NCBI GenBank assembly: GCA_016778985.1
Contig: JADHOM010000006.1
Span: 1 to 64,000 of the forward strand
Origin: Alphaproteobacteria bacterium
Lineage (GTDB): Bacteria; Pseudomonadota; Alphaproteobacteria; Puniceispirillales; UBA1172
DNA length: 64,000 nt
Direction of reading: 5' to 3'
A program made the position numbers and the translations under genes. Below the pieces are notes generated by a model, which searched no databases, was not told where the DNA came from, and saw only the letters and a program-made list of their open reading frames with translations. Shown here in pieces: positions 36,613-46,182 of this stretch (position 1 is the stretch's first letter; each line of letters begins with the position of its first letter).

Positions 36613-37707
36613 CTAAGATTTCTGCCATTGTTCCAAATCATGAAAACGGACAGGCGCATCATTTTCGCCACGTTCTGACAGCATCCCCAGCGTCCATGCG
36701 TCATAGCCAGCGGCAAGGATCATTTCCATCACCTGCTTGCTATGCTTGGGATCAACCGTGACAATCATGCCAATGCCGCAGTTAAACGTCCGCAATAACT
36801 CCATGTCTTCGATCTGGCCAACATGTTGCATCCAAGCGAATAATGGCGGTAGAGTCCAGCTCAGCATATCAATATCCAATGCCAGATCAGTGGCAAAAAC
36901 GCGTTGCGGATTTTCGACTAATCCGCCGCCTGTAATATGCGAAATGGAGGTCACCAGATTGGCTTTCAGCAACGGCATCACAGCATTGGTGTAGATGGTT
37001 GTCGGCGCCAGGAACTGATCTGCTATAGTGTCATCGGAGGCAAAAGGCGCGGCATCAGATGGCGTCAGCCCTGTATGCTCAAGAAGCCGCCGCACCAGTG
37101 AGTATCCATTAGAATGAACCCCATTAGAAGCAATGGCAATCGCCACTTGCCCTGATGCGGTATGATCGGGGCTAAGCAATTTGCCGCGTTCCGCCGCGCC
37201 AACACAAAATCCTGCCAGATCAAAGCCGCCATTTGGATAAACCCCAGGCATCTCGGCGGTCTCACCCCCGATTAATGCCGCTCCAGCCATCAGACATCCA
37301 TCGGCAATGCCGGCAATAACCGCAGCCGCCTGATCACCGTCAAGGGCGCCCGTAGCATAATAATCAAGGAAAAATAATGGCGCCGCGCCTTGGGCAAGAA
37401 TATCATTTGCACACATGGCGACCAGATCAATGCCTAAGCCGCGATATTGTCCGGCCTGTCTGGCCAGTTCTAGCTTAGTGCCAACGCCATCAGTTGCGGC
37501 AACCAAAATTGGATCAGAGAAACCAGCGGCTTTGAGATCAAATAACGCTCCAAAACCACCAAGCGCGCCATCTGCACCAGATCGTCTTGTGCGTTTGGCA
37601 TCATCAGAAATGCGACCAATTAGTGCGTCTCCGGCATCAATATCAACACCTGCATCGCGATATGTCATGCCTGCTGTTTTCTGCACGTCGGATATGGTAA
37701 CCTCCAT
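36613..37707 (-). CDS. purM: Phosphoribosylformylglycinamidine cyclo-ligase PurM
   Basis: ATP-dependent ring closure forming aminoimidazole ribotide. It has 364 residues. Conserved segments: MTYRDAGVDIDAGD at the start, DGVGTKLELA near 66, IGGETAEMPGVY near 145, and SNGVHSNGYSLVRR near 195. Diverges from the DUF2066 gene across 38 nt, an arrangement repeated in other alphaproteobacteria. Confidence 0.96.
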   Translation of the reverse strand: MEVTISDVQKTAGMTYRDAGVDIDAGDALIGRISDDAKRTRRSGADGALGGFGALFDLKAAGFSDPILVAATDGVGTKLELARQAGQYRGLGIDLVAMCANDILAQGAAPLFFLDYYATGALDGDQAAAVIAGIADGCLMAGAALIGGETAEMPGVYPNGGFDLAGFCVGAAERGKLLSPDHTASGQVAIAIASNGVHSNGYSLVRRLLEHTGLTPSDAAPFASDDTIADQFLAPTTIYTNAVMPLLKANLVTSISHITGGGLVENPQRVFATDLALDIDMLSWTLPPLFAWMQHVGQIEDMELLRTFNCGIGMIVTVDPKHSKQVMEMILAAGYDAWTLGMLSERGENDAPVRFHDLEQWQKS

Positions 37708-37745
37708 AAAATAATATATTAAGCCTAGTCATAGAAGGTATCGAA

Positions 37746-38867
37746 ATGTTGGTCAAAGAGAAATCTTCAAATAGTGTCATTCTGAGTATAGTATTATTAC
37801 TTACAGTGTTCACAATATCTGCACATGCTAACGAAGCTTGTGAAAATGAGGCGTTTCTCATTGCCAATCATCATGCCGAAGCTGAGGCCAGCACTGGCAA
37901 TTTGGCACGTCAGCAGGCTACTGATGAAGCGCTTGAGACAGCATGGCTGAAGCTGATCAATCGGCTTGTTATTGCAGGCCAGGATATCACGCCCCTGTTG
38001 CAAATCGAACCAAATGATGTTGTTCTATACACGAGCGTTCAAAACGAAACGGTTCTGACCTCGCGTTATATTGCTGATCTTGATTATTGTTTTGATCGGA
38101 AATTGGTGCGGCAGTTATTCCGCGAATATGATATTGCTTATGCTGAGCTAATTTCTGACCGCATTATGCTGTTGCCGATCTTTATATCAGGAGATCGGAC
38201 CAATCTATGGAAACAGCCTAATCCGTGGAAAAATACGCTTGAACGTATATTGCCTGACCACAATGGGCTGGTTCAACTGTCTATTCCATCAGGGCTTATT
38301 CTTGAACGCCGAATTACTGGCCAAGGCATCATAGCTGACCCAAAGTCAGCTATAGCAACGGCGGCTAATCTGGACAATGTATCGATGGTGCTGTTGACAT
38401 CTGCTCGCGTCACCATTGCATCTTCTGGATTAGAGCTGGCGGTGACTGGCGGTCTTTATGACAGGGATGGCAATCAGCTTGCTGAACTGGAAGAAACAAG
38501 CTTGCCTATGACAAATAGCACGGATTTGCCCAGCCATCTTGATCAGCTCGGTCAGGATATGATTGCCAATATTGAGCAAGTCTGGCGGCAAGTGAACTTG
38601 GTTGATCTCAATGCACAAAATATGATGCGCCTGTCGGTTTCGATTACGAGCTTAGAGGAGTGGTTTCGGTTATTGAACCGTCTTGAAAACGTATCACCAT
38701 TGGAAACTGTGCAATTGCGTCTGCTATCTGCCGATATGGCGGTGATGGATATCACAATTAACGGGTCGCTTGAGGCAATGGATTATGCGCTCGAACAATT
38801 AGGCTTTCGGATTGAGCCGAATCCAGATACATCTGTTGGTGGATTTATTTTAATAAACCGAAACTAA
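37746..38867 (+). CDS. DUF2066 domain-containing secreted protein
   Basis: Exported protein of unknown function, 373 residues. A signal peptide is evident (residues 1-28, VILSIVLLLTVFTISAHA). The mature part contains ATDEALETAWLKLINRLV and RYIADLDYCFDRKLVRQLF, which resemble DUF2066 proteins. The gene lies between purM and hda as in many alphaproteobacteria, so a role near replication or the envelope has been assumed, but none is shown by the sequence. GGTATCGAAATG has only a weak ribosome binding site. Confidence 0.82.
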   Translation: MLVKEKSSNSVILSIVLLLTVFTISAHANEACENEAFLIANHHAEAEASTGNLARQQATDEALETAWLKLINRLVIAGQDITPLLQIEPNDVVLYTSVQNETVLTSRYIADLDYCFDRKLVRQLFREYDIAYAELISDRIMLLPIFISGDRTNLWKQPNPWKNTLERILPDHNGLVQLSIPSGLILERRITGQGIIADPKSAIATAANLDNVSMVLLTSARVTIASSGLELAVTGGLYDRDGNQLAELEETSLPMTNSTDLPSHLDQLGQDMIANIEQVWRQVNLVDLNAQNMMRLSVSITSLEEWFRLLNRLENVSPLETVQLRLLSADMAVMDITINGSLEAMDYALEQLGFRIEPNPDTSVGGFILINRN

Positions 38868-38907
38868 TTCCTATATTTCAATCTATTCTACAAGCGATGC
38901 CGATAAA

Positions 38908-39588
38908 ATGTCAGGTCAACAAATCACATTAGACTTTCCATCAGCCGATAATTATGGGCGGCATCAGTTCATGATTGGAGCGTGTAATGCGATTGCCGCT
39001 GATTGGATTGACCGCTGGCCAGACTGGCCGGGAGTGATCAGGGCGGTGATCATTCATGGCGATCAATATTGCGGAAAATCGCATTTAGCGGCAATCTGGA
39101 AAGCCGCCTCAAAAGCAACAGATATTGCCTCGATTGCGACAGGCATTGATCATCTTGATCCGGCGCAGTCATATGTTCTTGATGGCTTAACATGCGGCAC
39201 TGAATGGCCTGATGAAACGCTTTTCCATTTATTGAACCGTTTCACCGGCAGCGCAGGGTCTTTGATGATCCTAGCCACCGAGGCGCCAGCATTGATGCCG
39301 TGGCGACTGCCTGATGTCACCTCAAGACTGGCTGCGATTAATACCGCCCAGATCACAACACCTGACGATGATTTGCTTGAATATCTATTGCGCAAATTAG
39401 CTGATGATAGGGGCATGGCACTTGACGATGAGATGATTACCTATATCGTTAAGCGAATGGAACGGAGTTTTGGCACAGCCAATAGCATTATAGACGCCTT
39501 GAATGAGATTAGCATAACCGAAAAGAAAAAGGTTAATATGGCCATGACGCGCAAGGTTCTGGCTGATATACAGCCAAGTTTATTTTGA
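38908..39588 (+). CDS. hda: DnaA-inactivation regulator Hda (HdaA)
   Basis: Binds the sliding clamp and stimulates ATP hydrolysis by DnaA, preventing re-initiation. It has 226 residues. The clamp-binding hexapeptide QITLDF is at residues 5-10. The AAA+ Walker A is degenerate-looking but present (GDQYCGKSHL, about 51-60). A Walker B-like YVLDGL follows near 90, with an ERSFGTANSIIDAL sensor region near 190. ATG at 38908, 40 nt after the DUF2066 gene. Confidence 0.92.
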   Translation: MSGQQITLDFPSADNYGRHQFMIGACNAIAADWIDRWPDWPGVIRAVIIHGDQYCGKSHLAAIWKAASKATDIASIATGIDHLDPAQSYVLDGLTCGTEWPDETLFHLLNRFTGSAGSLMILATEAPALMPWRLPDVTSRLAAINTAQITTPDDDLLEYLLRKLADDRGMALDDEMITYIVKRMERSFGTANSIIDALNEISITEKKKVNMAMTRKVLADIQPSLF

Positions 39589-39616
39589 TTTAATGGAATG
39601 AAAGAGGGGAATATCA

Positions 39617-40399
39617 ATGGATTTGGGAATTAAAGGCAAATTAGCGATTGTTTGCGCATCAAGCCGTGGTCTTGGGCTTGGCTGTGCTGATGAACTAGCC
39701 GCAAATGGCGTTGATCTGATTATGAATGGGATTAATCCAGATACACTCAATGCCTCTGCTGATAGGATTAGAAATAGCCGTGGGGTCAAGGTTGTTGCGG
39801 TGGCGGCAGATATTACAACCCCCGAAGGCCGAGCTGAAGTTTTGGGCGCGGCTGATCGTGTGGTTGATATTCTGGTCAATAACGCTGGTGGCCCGCCGCC
39901 AGGTGATTTTCGCGATTGGCAACGTGAGGATTGGGTCAATGCCGTCAATTCCAATATGATTACGCCGATTGAAATGATTAAGGCGGTTATTGATCCCATG
40001 ATTGCACAGCGCTTTGGCCGTATCGTTAATATTACCTCTGGCTCAGTTAAAAATCCGATCCCGCATTTAGGATTATCTAACGGCGCCCGCGCTGGTTTAA
40101 CAGGCTTTGTTGCTGGCCTTTCACGACAAGTGGCACAGCATAATGTGACCATCAATGGGTTGCTTCCGGGGCAGTTCAATACGGACAGGATTAATAGCTT
40201 ATTTGAAGCCGCCGCCAAACGTGAGGGCAAGGATGTTGCTGATATCCGATCAGCCGCCGAAGCTGCTAATCCGAGCCGCCGATTGGGTGAGACGAATGAG
40301 TTTGGCCATGCTTGTGCGTTTTTATGTTCGGCACATTCAGGCTATCTTGTCGGCCAGAATCTGCTGGTTGATGGCGGTGCCCATAACGCTAATCCGTAA
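39617..40399 (+). CDS. SDR-fold oxidoreductase with degenerate catalytic tetrad
   Basis: Short-chain dehydrogenase/reductase-like protein, 260 residues. The cofactor motif is atypical (CASSRGLGLGCA, residues 13-24), while NNAG at 88-91 and SGS at 141-143 are kept. Where classical SDRs have Tyr-x3-Lys this protein has Ser154-x3-Arg158 (LSNGARAGL). It resembles the BKR-like SDR-like subgroup known to lack the canonical active site. Catalysis may use other residues or be absent. GAGGGG ribosome binding site; follows hda and faces the convergent flavoprotein gene. Substrate unknown. Confidence 0.88.
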   Translation: MDLGIKGKLAIVCASSRGLGLGCADELAANGVDLIMNGINPDTLNASADRIRNSRGVKVVAVAADITTPEGRAEVLGAADRVVDILVNNAGGPPPGDFRDWQREDWVNAVNSNMITPIEMIKAVIDPMIAQRFGRIVNITSGSVKNPIPHLGLSNGARAGLTGFVAGLSRQVAQHNVTINGLLPGQFNTDRINSLFEAAAKREGKDVADIRSAAEAANPSRRLGETNEFGHACAFLCSAHSGYLVGQNLLVDGGAHNANP

Positions 40400-40412
40400 T
40401 CATCATGATCTG

Positions 40413-42038
40413 CTAGCGCATTTTCTGGCGCTGATCTCTCAAAATCTCTCTGGCGGCGTTGTGGCCGGGTATACCTGATACGCCGCCGCCCGGATGCATG
40501 GATGAGCCGCAAACATATAGCCCTTTAATGGGGGTGCGGTAATCGGCATAGCCCGATATAGGGCGCTGGAAAAAAAGCTGATCAGGGCTTAGCTCACCGT
40601 GAAAAATATGCCCCATTGGCAGGCCAACATTGGCCTCAATATCCGGGGCAACTAGCAATTGGGCTTCGATGACATCTTCTGAAAATCCGGGAGCATAGGC
40701 TTCTATCTGCTTGAAGATATTCCTTTTGAATTGCTCTTTCTCATCTTTCCAGTCGCCATTTTTTAATGTGTAAGGGGCATGGCCGCCAAAGAAGTTGACG
40801 ACATGCTTGCCGGGTGGGGCGAGGGTATCATCAACAATAGTTGGGCAAACAGGCGTCATAAATGGCTCTTTCGAGTACCAGCCATATTTAGCATCATCAT
40901 AAGCCCGTTCCAGATAATCAATATCCGGGGCGATATGCATATAGGTGGGATAATCAAAATTGCCTAAAACGCCATCTGCGCGTAATTTGGGCAACATGCT
41001 GTATTGTGGCGGTCGCTCACAAGCGACATTCATCTTAAACGCCGTCGACATGGTGCGGTAGCCACGGATTTCCCGCAGCACTTCATCAGGAAGATGCTTA
41101 TCATCAATCAGATTGAGATACATTGCCTTTGCTGACAGGTTTGATGCGACCACGGGTGCGGTAAAATCTCGCCCGTCTGATGTGATGACTGAACCGACCT
41201 TATTTCCGGACACCCTAATCTCAGCAATTTCTGCATTGGTGATGATATCGACGCCATTTTCACGGCCATAATTGGCTAGCGCTTCGGTGATCTTGCCCAT
41301 GCCGCCCTTAATAAATCCCCAGCCGCCAGCGCCCTCATGCTCACCCATAACATGATGCATGATGACATAAGCCGAGCCTGGGGATTTGGGGCCAGCAAAG
41401 GTGCCAATAGACGCATAATAGGCGATTACCGCCATGATACGATCATCTTCAAACCACTCACGCAGGAAGTCATAGGCGCTCATTGTCATCATATCGACAA
41501 TGCGATACATTTTTTTCCCGATCTTACGGTGCCGCCATAAAAGGGAGGCGCCATCACGAAAGGTTTTCCAGTTTCGCTGTGATGGATCAATAGGGGTTTC
41601 CCATAATAATTTGCGAACAATATCTGCGGCTTCGTTCAGATAGGCATCAAATGCTGGATAAATCTCAGCATCTTTTTTGGAAAACCGTGAGAACGATTCT
41701 TGAGTTTTCGCAATATTATCTGAAAACAGAATATAATCCTCACCACCAAGCGGCGATACCATGTCTGAGCAGGGCAATACCTCAAGTCCATGCTTGCGTA
41801 AATTGAAATCATTAATGATGCGTGGATGCAACAAGCTCATCAAATAGGAATAAATTGAGGCGCGAAAACCATCAGCAATCTCTTCGGTGACCGCCGCCCC
41901 ACCAACAATATGGCGGCGTTCTAGCACCGCGACTTTTTTGCCTGCACGGGCTAAATAATTGGCGCAAACCAGCCCATTATGCCCCCCACCAATGATAATG
42001 GCATCATATGCCGATGATGGATTTGGGGTATCAAGCAT
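40413..42038 (-). CDS. PYROXD2/phytoene-desaturase-like FAD oxidoreductase
   Basis: FAD-dependent amine oxidase/desaturase-fold protein. ATG at 42038 gives 541 residues. An N-terminal dinucleotide motif IIIGGGHNGLVCANYLARAG (about 13-32) is followed by ERRHIVGGAA, and a C-terminal FAD motif YVCGSSMHPGGGVSGIPGHN lies near 510. Overall it looks like the PYROXD2 group, not a true carotenoid desaturase, and no other carotenoid genes are present. The start overlaps the dioxygenase stop by 8 nt (ATGCTTGA), so the two are made together. Substrate unknown. Confidence 0.85.
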   Translation of the reverse strand: MLDTPNPSSAYDAIIIGGGHNGLVCANYLARAGKKVAVLERRHIVGGAAVTEEIADGFRASIYSYLMSLLHPRIINDFNLRKHGLEVLPCSDMVSPLGGEDYILFSDNIAKTQESFSRFSKKDAEIYPAFDAYLNEAADIVRKLLWETPIDPSQRNWKTFRDGASLLWRHRKIGKKMYRIVDMMTMSAYDFLREWFEDDRIMAVIAYYASIGTFAGPKSPGSAYVIMHHVMGEHEGAGGWGFIKGGMGKITEALANYGRENGVDIITNAEIAEIRVSGNKVGSVITSDGRDFTAPVVASNLSAKAMYLNLIDDKHLPDEVLREIRGYRTMSTAFKMNVACERPPQYSMLPKLRADGVLGNFDYPTYMHIAPDIDYLERAYDDAKYGWYSKEPFMTPVCPTIVDDTLAPPGKHVVNFFGGHAPYTLKNGDWKDEKEQFKRNIFKQIEAYAPGFSEDVIEAQLLVAPDIEANVGLPMGHIFHGELSPDQLFFQRPISGYADYRTPIKGLYVCGSSMHPGGGVSGIPGHNAAREILRDQRQKMR

Positions 42039-42900
42039 GATCAGCCTCATGTTGTTTCTGTTGCACAAAGAAAGACGCGCCTTTGGGTAATTCCGGTTTT
42101 TCCAGATCAAAGGGAATAGACCTGATTTGGCCGTTATCTTCGCCGCGAACGACCAACCCCATATGTTCGGATGGCACTGGCGAAGGCGTCAAAGGCGCCG
42201 CATCAACCGCGCTATAAACAACGATATACAGCGTTCGAGGCGCTTCAGATTGATTTTGGGATGAACCATGGAGAAGCCGCGTATGCATCAGACAGACGCT
42301 GCCAGCCTTGCCAGTACAATATTGCCGATGATCCAAGGCCTTGGCCGTGATATCCGCGCTCACAGCGCCGGTGAAAGCTCCATCATGCCAAAGACTATGG
42401 ATAGCGCCCTTATGAGTGCCTGGCCAGACCTCAAGCGGGCCATTTTCCATAGTGACATCATCAAGCATCAGCAAGGCGGTAATCAGATCATCATTGCTAT
42501 GGGGGGTAAATGGAAAATCTTGATGCCATTTCACGACAGTGGTCGATTTGGGCAATTTGGAATTAATTTTGGAATGATGCAATTTGACGTTTGGGCCAAT
42601 CAGATCAGCAACAGCATCGGTGACGCCACTATTAGCCATGACCTGAAAATAGCTTGGGGAAATTTCTTCGGGAGAGCTTACTCGGCGTAGCGCTGGCTGA
42701 TCCGCATGGTGGCCGTCTTCAATATCAAAGCGCGGCCGTCCATCCGATAACAAACCAAACGCGCTGTCATGCTGCCGGCTATCCTCTACCCATTCGGTAA
42801 AGGTAGCTTTAAGCTGCTCTAGTTCATCGGCGTTAACAGCGTCTTCAACCACGCAATAGCCATGTTCCCAGAAAAAATCTTTTTGACTCTGGTTTAGCAT
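42031..42900 (-). CDS. Phytanoyl-CoA dioxygenase (PhyH) family protein
   Basis: Fe(II)/2-oxoglutarate-dependent dioxygenase fold, 289 residues. The metal triad is visible: HxD in VKWHQDFPFT near residue 125 and the distal His in HTRLLHGSSQNQS near 208, with an Arg in EAPRTLYIVV suited to 2-oxoglutarate. Substrate unknown; family members hydroxylate acyl-CoAs, ectoine and many small molecules. Coupled by an 8-nt overlap with the downstream flavoprotein, suggesting successive oxidation of one compound. Upstream of it lies a 138-nt gap before rpe. Confidence 0.88.
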   Translation of the reverse strand: MLNQSQKDFFWEHGYCVVEDAVNADELEQLKATFTEWVEDSRQHDSAFGLLSDGRPRFDIEDGHHADQPALRRVSSPEEISPSYFQVMANSGVTDAVADLIGPNVKLHHSKINSKLPKSTTVVKWHQDFPFTPHSNDDLITALLMLDDVTMENGPLEVWPGTHKGAIHSLWHDGAFTGAVSADITAKALDHRQYCTGKAGSVCLMHTRLLHGSSQNQSEAPRTLYIVVYSAVDAAPLTPSPVPSEHMGLVVRGEDNGQIRSIPFDLEKPELPKGASFFVQQKQHEADHA

Positions 42901-43038
42901 CTTGCCCTAACCCTAATTAAACCTGCTCATATAACATTTGCCAATTTATGAAATGATTATGAACAAAGATAAGGCATATGTGCAATTTATTTTTGAAAAT
43001 AGTATGGCGGCAAGATACCGAATGATTGCTGAATTGCG

Positions 43039-43713
43039 TTAACCGCGCAAAGCCGCGATATGATCAGCCCAAAGATCAGGCGTGCCAGAAAATACCGATG
43101 ATCCGGCAACTAGCGTATCAGCTCCAGCGGCTATCGCCTGTTTAGCCGTCTCAGCATTAATGCCGCCATCTACCTCAATGCGGATATCACGCGCACCAAT
43201 CATGGCGCGCATATCAGATATTTTTGGCAGAACAGAAGCCACAAAGGACTGCCCGCCAAAGCCCGGATTAACTGTCATTAGCAATACCAGATCAATGCGG
43301 TCTAGAACGTGGCTAACCGCCTCAATAGGGGTCGCAGGATTAAGCGCAACACCAGCCTTACAGCCTAAATCATTGATCATCTGAAGGGCGCGATCAAGAT
43401 GCTTGGTCGCCTCTGCATGAATAATGATACGATCAGCGCCAGCCTTGGCAAAATCAGCAAGGAAGGGCTCTGCTGGCTCAATCATCAAATGGCAATCAAA
43501 AGGTAAGTCCGTGACTGGCCGCAACGCCGCAATAATAGGCGCACCAAAGGATATATTCGGCACGAAATGACCATCCATCACGTCAAGATGTATCCAGTCT
43601 GCGCCCGCCGCCGCAACCGCCCGAACATTATCTGCCAGATGACCAAAATCAGCGGCTAGAATAGACGGAGCGATGATCAGATTGAGGTGCGGCGAATGGT
43701 CGGTTTTCTTCAT
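43039..43713 (-). CDS. rpe: Ribulose-phosphate 3-epimerase
   Basis: Interconverts ribulose 5-phosphate and xylulose 5-phosphate. A 224-residue TIM barrel. [12 protein letters not shown] near residue 15, [19 protein letters not shown] near 39 (metal His/Asp), [11 protein letters not shown] near 74, [12 protein letters not shown] near 147 and [11 protein letters not shown] near 181 are the family motifs. Diverges from ppk with a 208-nt gap. Confidence 0.97.
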   Translation of the reverse strand: MKKTDHSPHLNLIIAPSILAADFGHLADNVRAVAAAGADWIHLDVMDGHFVPNISFGAPIIAALRPVTDLPFDCHLMIEPAEPFLADFAKAGADRIIIHAEATKHLDRALQMINDLGCKAGVALNPATPIEAVSHVLDRIDLVLLMTVNPGFGGQSFVASVLPKISDMRAMIGARDIRIEVDGGINAETAKQAIAAGADTLVAGSSVFSGTPDLWADHIAALRG

Positions 43714-43863
43714 AAAATTGTAATATCATGATTCTATGGTAATTTCTATTATCAAATAAGGGGATTAAATAGGGGCTGCAAATAAAGGTTCACTATTTTG
43801 CCCATAAGCAGACAATATAAACTCTTATATTTAGTCTTATGAGCGACTACGGGCTTTGAATAA

Positions 43864-43872
43864 TGGTATAAT
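43864..43872 (+). promoter_or_regulatory. Extended -10 promoter element for ppk
   Basis: TGGTATAAT (43864-43872) is a perfect extended -10, TGnTATAAT, about 50 nt before the ppk ATG. No good -35 is seen, which extended -10 promoters tolerate. Confidence 0.5.
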
Positions 43873-43921
43873 TATCACTGTTAAACTTGCTGTTTCCTTG
43901 ATTACATATTAAAAGAATAAG

Positions 43922-46162
43922 ATGACAGATTTAAAGAATGGTAAAAAAAATCAGAAGATTATAGACCCTCAGAACATGAGTGTGAGCACTGATACTATTT
44001 CAGAAACCATGCCGATCCCGCCGCTTGAAATTGAAGAAAAATATCATTTGATTAATCGGGAGCTATCTTGGCTGGCCTTTAATGAAAGAGTGCTAGCTGA
44101 GGCAGAAAACGCCCATCACCCGTTGCTGGAAAGGCTCCGGTTTATTGCTATTTCGGCGAGCAATTTGGATGAGTTCTTTACGGTACGGGTGGCCGGTCTG
44201 AAGCATTTGGTGAAGCGAGGATTAAAGCTGGATTATTATAACAGCTTTGTGTCACCTCAGCGGCAGCTTAAAGAGATTGATGCCCGTATTCGGCATCTTC
44301 TGGCACAGCAGCAAGTGATCTTGCCGCAACTTTTTAGCGCGTTATCAGCGCATGATGAAAATGGCGTTAGCATAGTTTCCCCTGATCAGCTTGATGATGC
44401 CGATAAAGCGTTTGTTAAGGCATTTATTATAAACGAAGTTATCCAGATCATTACCCCACAAACCCTTGATCCCGCGCACCCATTTCCCTTTATTTCCAAT
44501 GAAGGGCGGGGCATGTTTCTTGATCTTGAAGAAAGTAAGAATAAACACAAAACAGCACTGATTATGTTATCACCTGTGATTAAGCGGTTTTGTCGTCTGC
44601 CTGGTGACAAGGTTCGCTTTATTTCCCTGGAAGATGCCATTTTGCTCAATTTAGATGAGATTTTTCCTCAGCATGAATTGAAAGACCATGTTCTGTTTCG
44701 GGTATTGCGCGATTCAGAAATTGAATATGATGAAGAAGCCGAAGACCTCGTTACTACCTTTGAAAATGCGTTGCGGGCGCGCCGCCGCGGTAATGTGATT
44801 GCGCTGCAATTATCGGCTGATCGACCTAGCCAGTTGATTGATGTGCTTGCTGATGAGCTTAAAGTTTCAGAAGAAGATCAATTTTATGTTGGCGGGATGA
44901 TTGATTTATCAGACCTCAGCCAGATTTGTAGCGCCGGTGATGATACGTTACGATTTCCGCCATATTCGGCACGGTTTCCTGAACGCATTAGGGATTTTGG
45001 CGGCGATTGTTTTGCCGCAATCCGAGCTAAGGATATTTTGGTTCATCACCCTTATGAAAGCTTTGATGTCGTGCTGCAATTTTTGCGGCAAGCGGCAGAA
45101 GACCCTAAAGTCGTTTCTATTCGCCAAACGCTTTACCGGACACAGCCAGACTCGCCCATCGTACGGGCATTAATATCCGCCGCCGAACAAGGCAAATCTG
45201 TAACTGCTATGGTTGAGATTAAGGCGAGATTTGATGAGGAAGTGAATATTCGTCTGGCGCGTGACCTGGAAAGAGCAGGGGTTCAGGTGGTTTATGGATT
45301 TGTTGATCTGAAAACCCATGCCAAATTATCACTTATTGTCCGGCAAGAAGAAAATGGACTGAGAAGCTATGCGCATTGCGGAACTGGCAACTATCACCCC
45401 CAGAAAGCTAAGGTTTATACCGATCTATCCTTTTTTACCTGTGATCCGGATATTTGTTATGACATTGTTCGGATTTTCAATTTCATGACGTCTTACGTTA
45501 AGCCAGTCAAACTCAACAAAGTGATTTTTGCGCCGGTGACGGCACGAAAGAACTTCGTTGATGCTGTCGAGGCAGAGATTAAATCCGCTAGCGAAGGCAA
45601 GCCATCAGGCATTTGGATTAAGCTGAACTCTCTGGTTGATCATCATATCATTTCGGTGCTTTATAAAGCCTCACAAGCTGGCGTTCCGATTGAGTTGGTT
45701 GTACGCGGCATATGTTGTTTGCGTCCGGGCGTGCCAGGGCTATCTGAAAATATTAAGGTGCGCTCATTAATTGGTCAGTTCCTAGAACATTCGCGGATTT
45801 ATGTTTTTGCAAATGGGGTTGCTCTGCCGTCACCGCAGGCAAAGGTCTATATTGCCTCTGCTGATCTGATGCCACGCAATTTAGATCGCCGTGTTGAGGT
45901 GTTTATGCCGATTGAAAACCCAACGGTTCATCGGCAAATCCTCGACCAAGTGATAACTGCGAATATTAATGACACATTGAATAGCTGGTTGCTACAACCT
46001 GATGGCCGCTATATTCGGCATCCTGATGCGGCAAGCAAACCGTTTTCAGCGCATCATTTTTTCATGACAAACCCGAGCCTTTCGGGTCGTGGCTCGGCAT
46101 TGGATGATCCCAACCGACTGTCTTGGCCAGAGGCCAGCCGACAAATCTTGAAAGATCAATAA
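43922..46162 (+). CDS. ppk: Polyphosphate kinase PPK1
   Basis: Reversibly polymerises the gamma-phosphate of ATP into polyphosphate. It has 746 residues. A polar N-terminal tail of about 40 residues precedes the four PPK1 domains. NRELSWLAFNERVLAEA near residue 47 opens the N domain. His466 in LKTHAKLSL and the His in FLEHSRIYVF near 622 correspond to the conserved PPK1 histidines. Followed 20 nt later by ppx, so polymer synthesis and breakdown are encoded together. Confidence 0.96.
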   Translation: MTDLKNGKKNQKIIDPQNMSVSTDTISETMPIPPLEIEEKYHLINRELSWLAFNERVLAEAENAHHPLLERLRFIAISASNLDEFFTVRVAGLKHLVKRGLKLDYYNSFVSPQRQLKEIDARIRHLLAQQQVILPQLFSALSAHDENGVSIVSPDQLDDADKAFVKAFIINEVIQIITPQTLDPAHPFPFISNEGRGMFLDLEESKNKHKTALIMLSPVIKRFCRLPGDKVRFISLEDAILLNLDEIFPQHELKDHVLFRVLRDSEIEYDEEAEDLVTTFENALRARRRGNVIALQLSADRPSQLIDVLADELKVSEEDQFYVGGMIDLSDLSQICSAGDDTLRFPPYSARFPERIRDFGGDCFAAIRAKDILVHHPYESFDVVLQFLRQAAEDPKVVSIRQTLYRTQPDSPIVRALISAAEQGKSVTAMVEIKARFDEEVNIRLARDLERAGVQVVYGFVDLKTHAKLSLIVRQEENGLRSYAHCGTGNYHPQKAKVYTDLSFFTCDPDICYDIVRIFNFMTSYVKPVKLNKVIFAPVTARKNFVDAVEAEIKSASEGKPSGIWIKLNSLVDHHIISVLYKASQAGVPIELVVRGICCLRPGVPGLSENIKVRSLIGQFLEHSRIYVFANGVALPSPQAKVYIASADLMPRNLDRRVEVFMPIENPTVHRQILDQVITANINDTLNSWLLQPDGRYIRHPDAASKPFSAHHFFMTNPSLSGRGSALDDPNRLSWPEASRQILKDQ

Positions 46163-46182
46163 TTCTTGGAAAGATCATTTAC

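Noticed and set aside
40413-42038. Carotenoid synthesis locus
   Set aside because: No crtB, crtE or crtY homologues nearby and the flavoprotein resembles PYROXD2 more than phytoene desaturase.
42959-43042. 27-codon plus-strand frame (MNKDKAYVQF...) between the dioxygenase gene and rpe
   Set aside because: Overlaps the rpe stop, has no ribosome binding site and resembles nothing known; most likely chance.
43880-43900. Two CTGTT-like half sites before ppk, resembling a Pho box
   Set aside because: Spacing is 12 nt, not the required 11, and the second half of each unit matches poorly.
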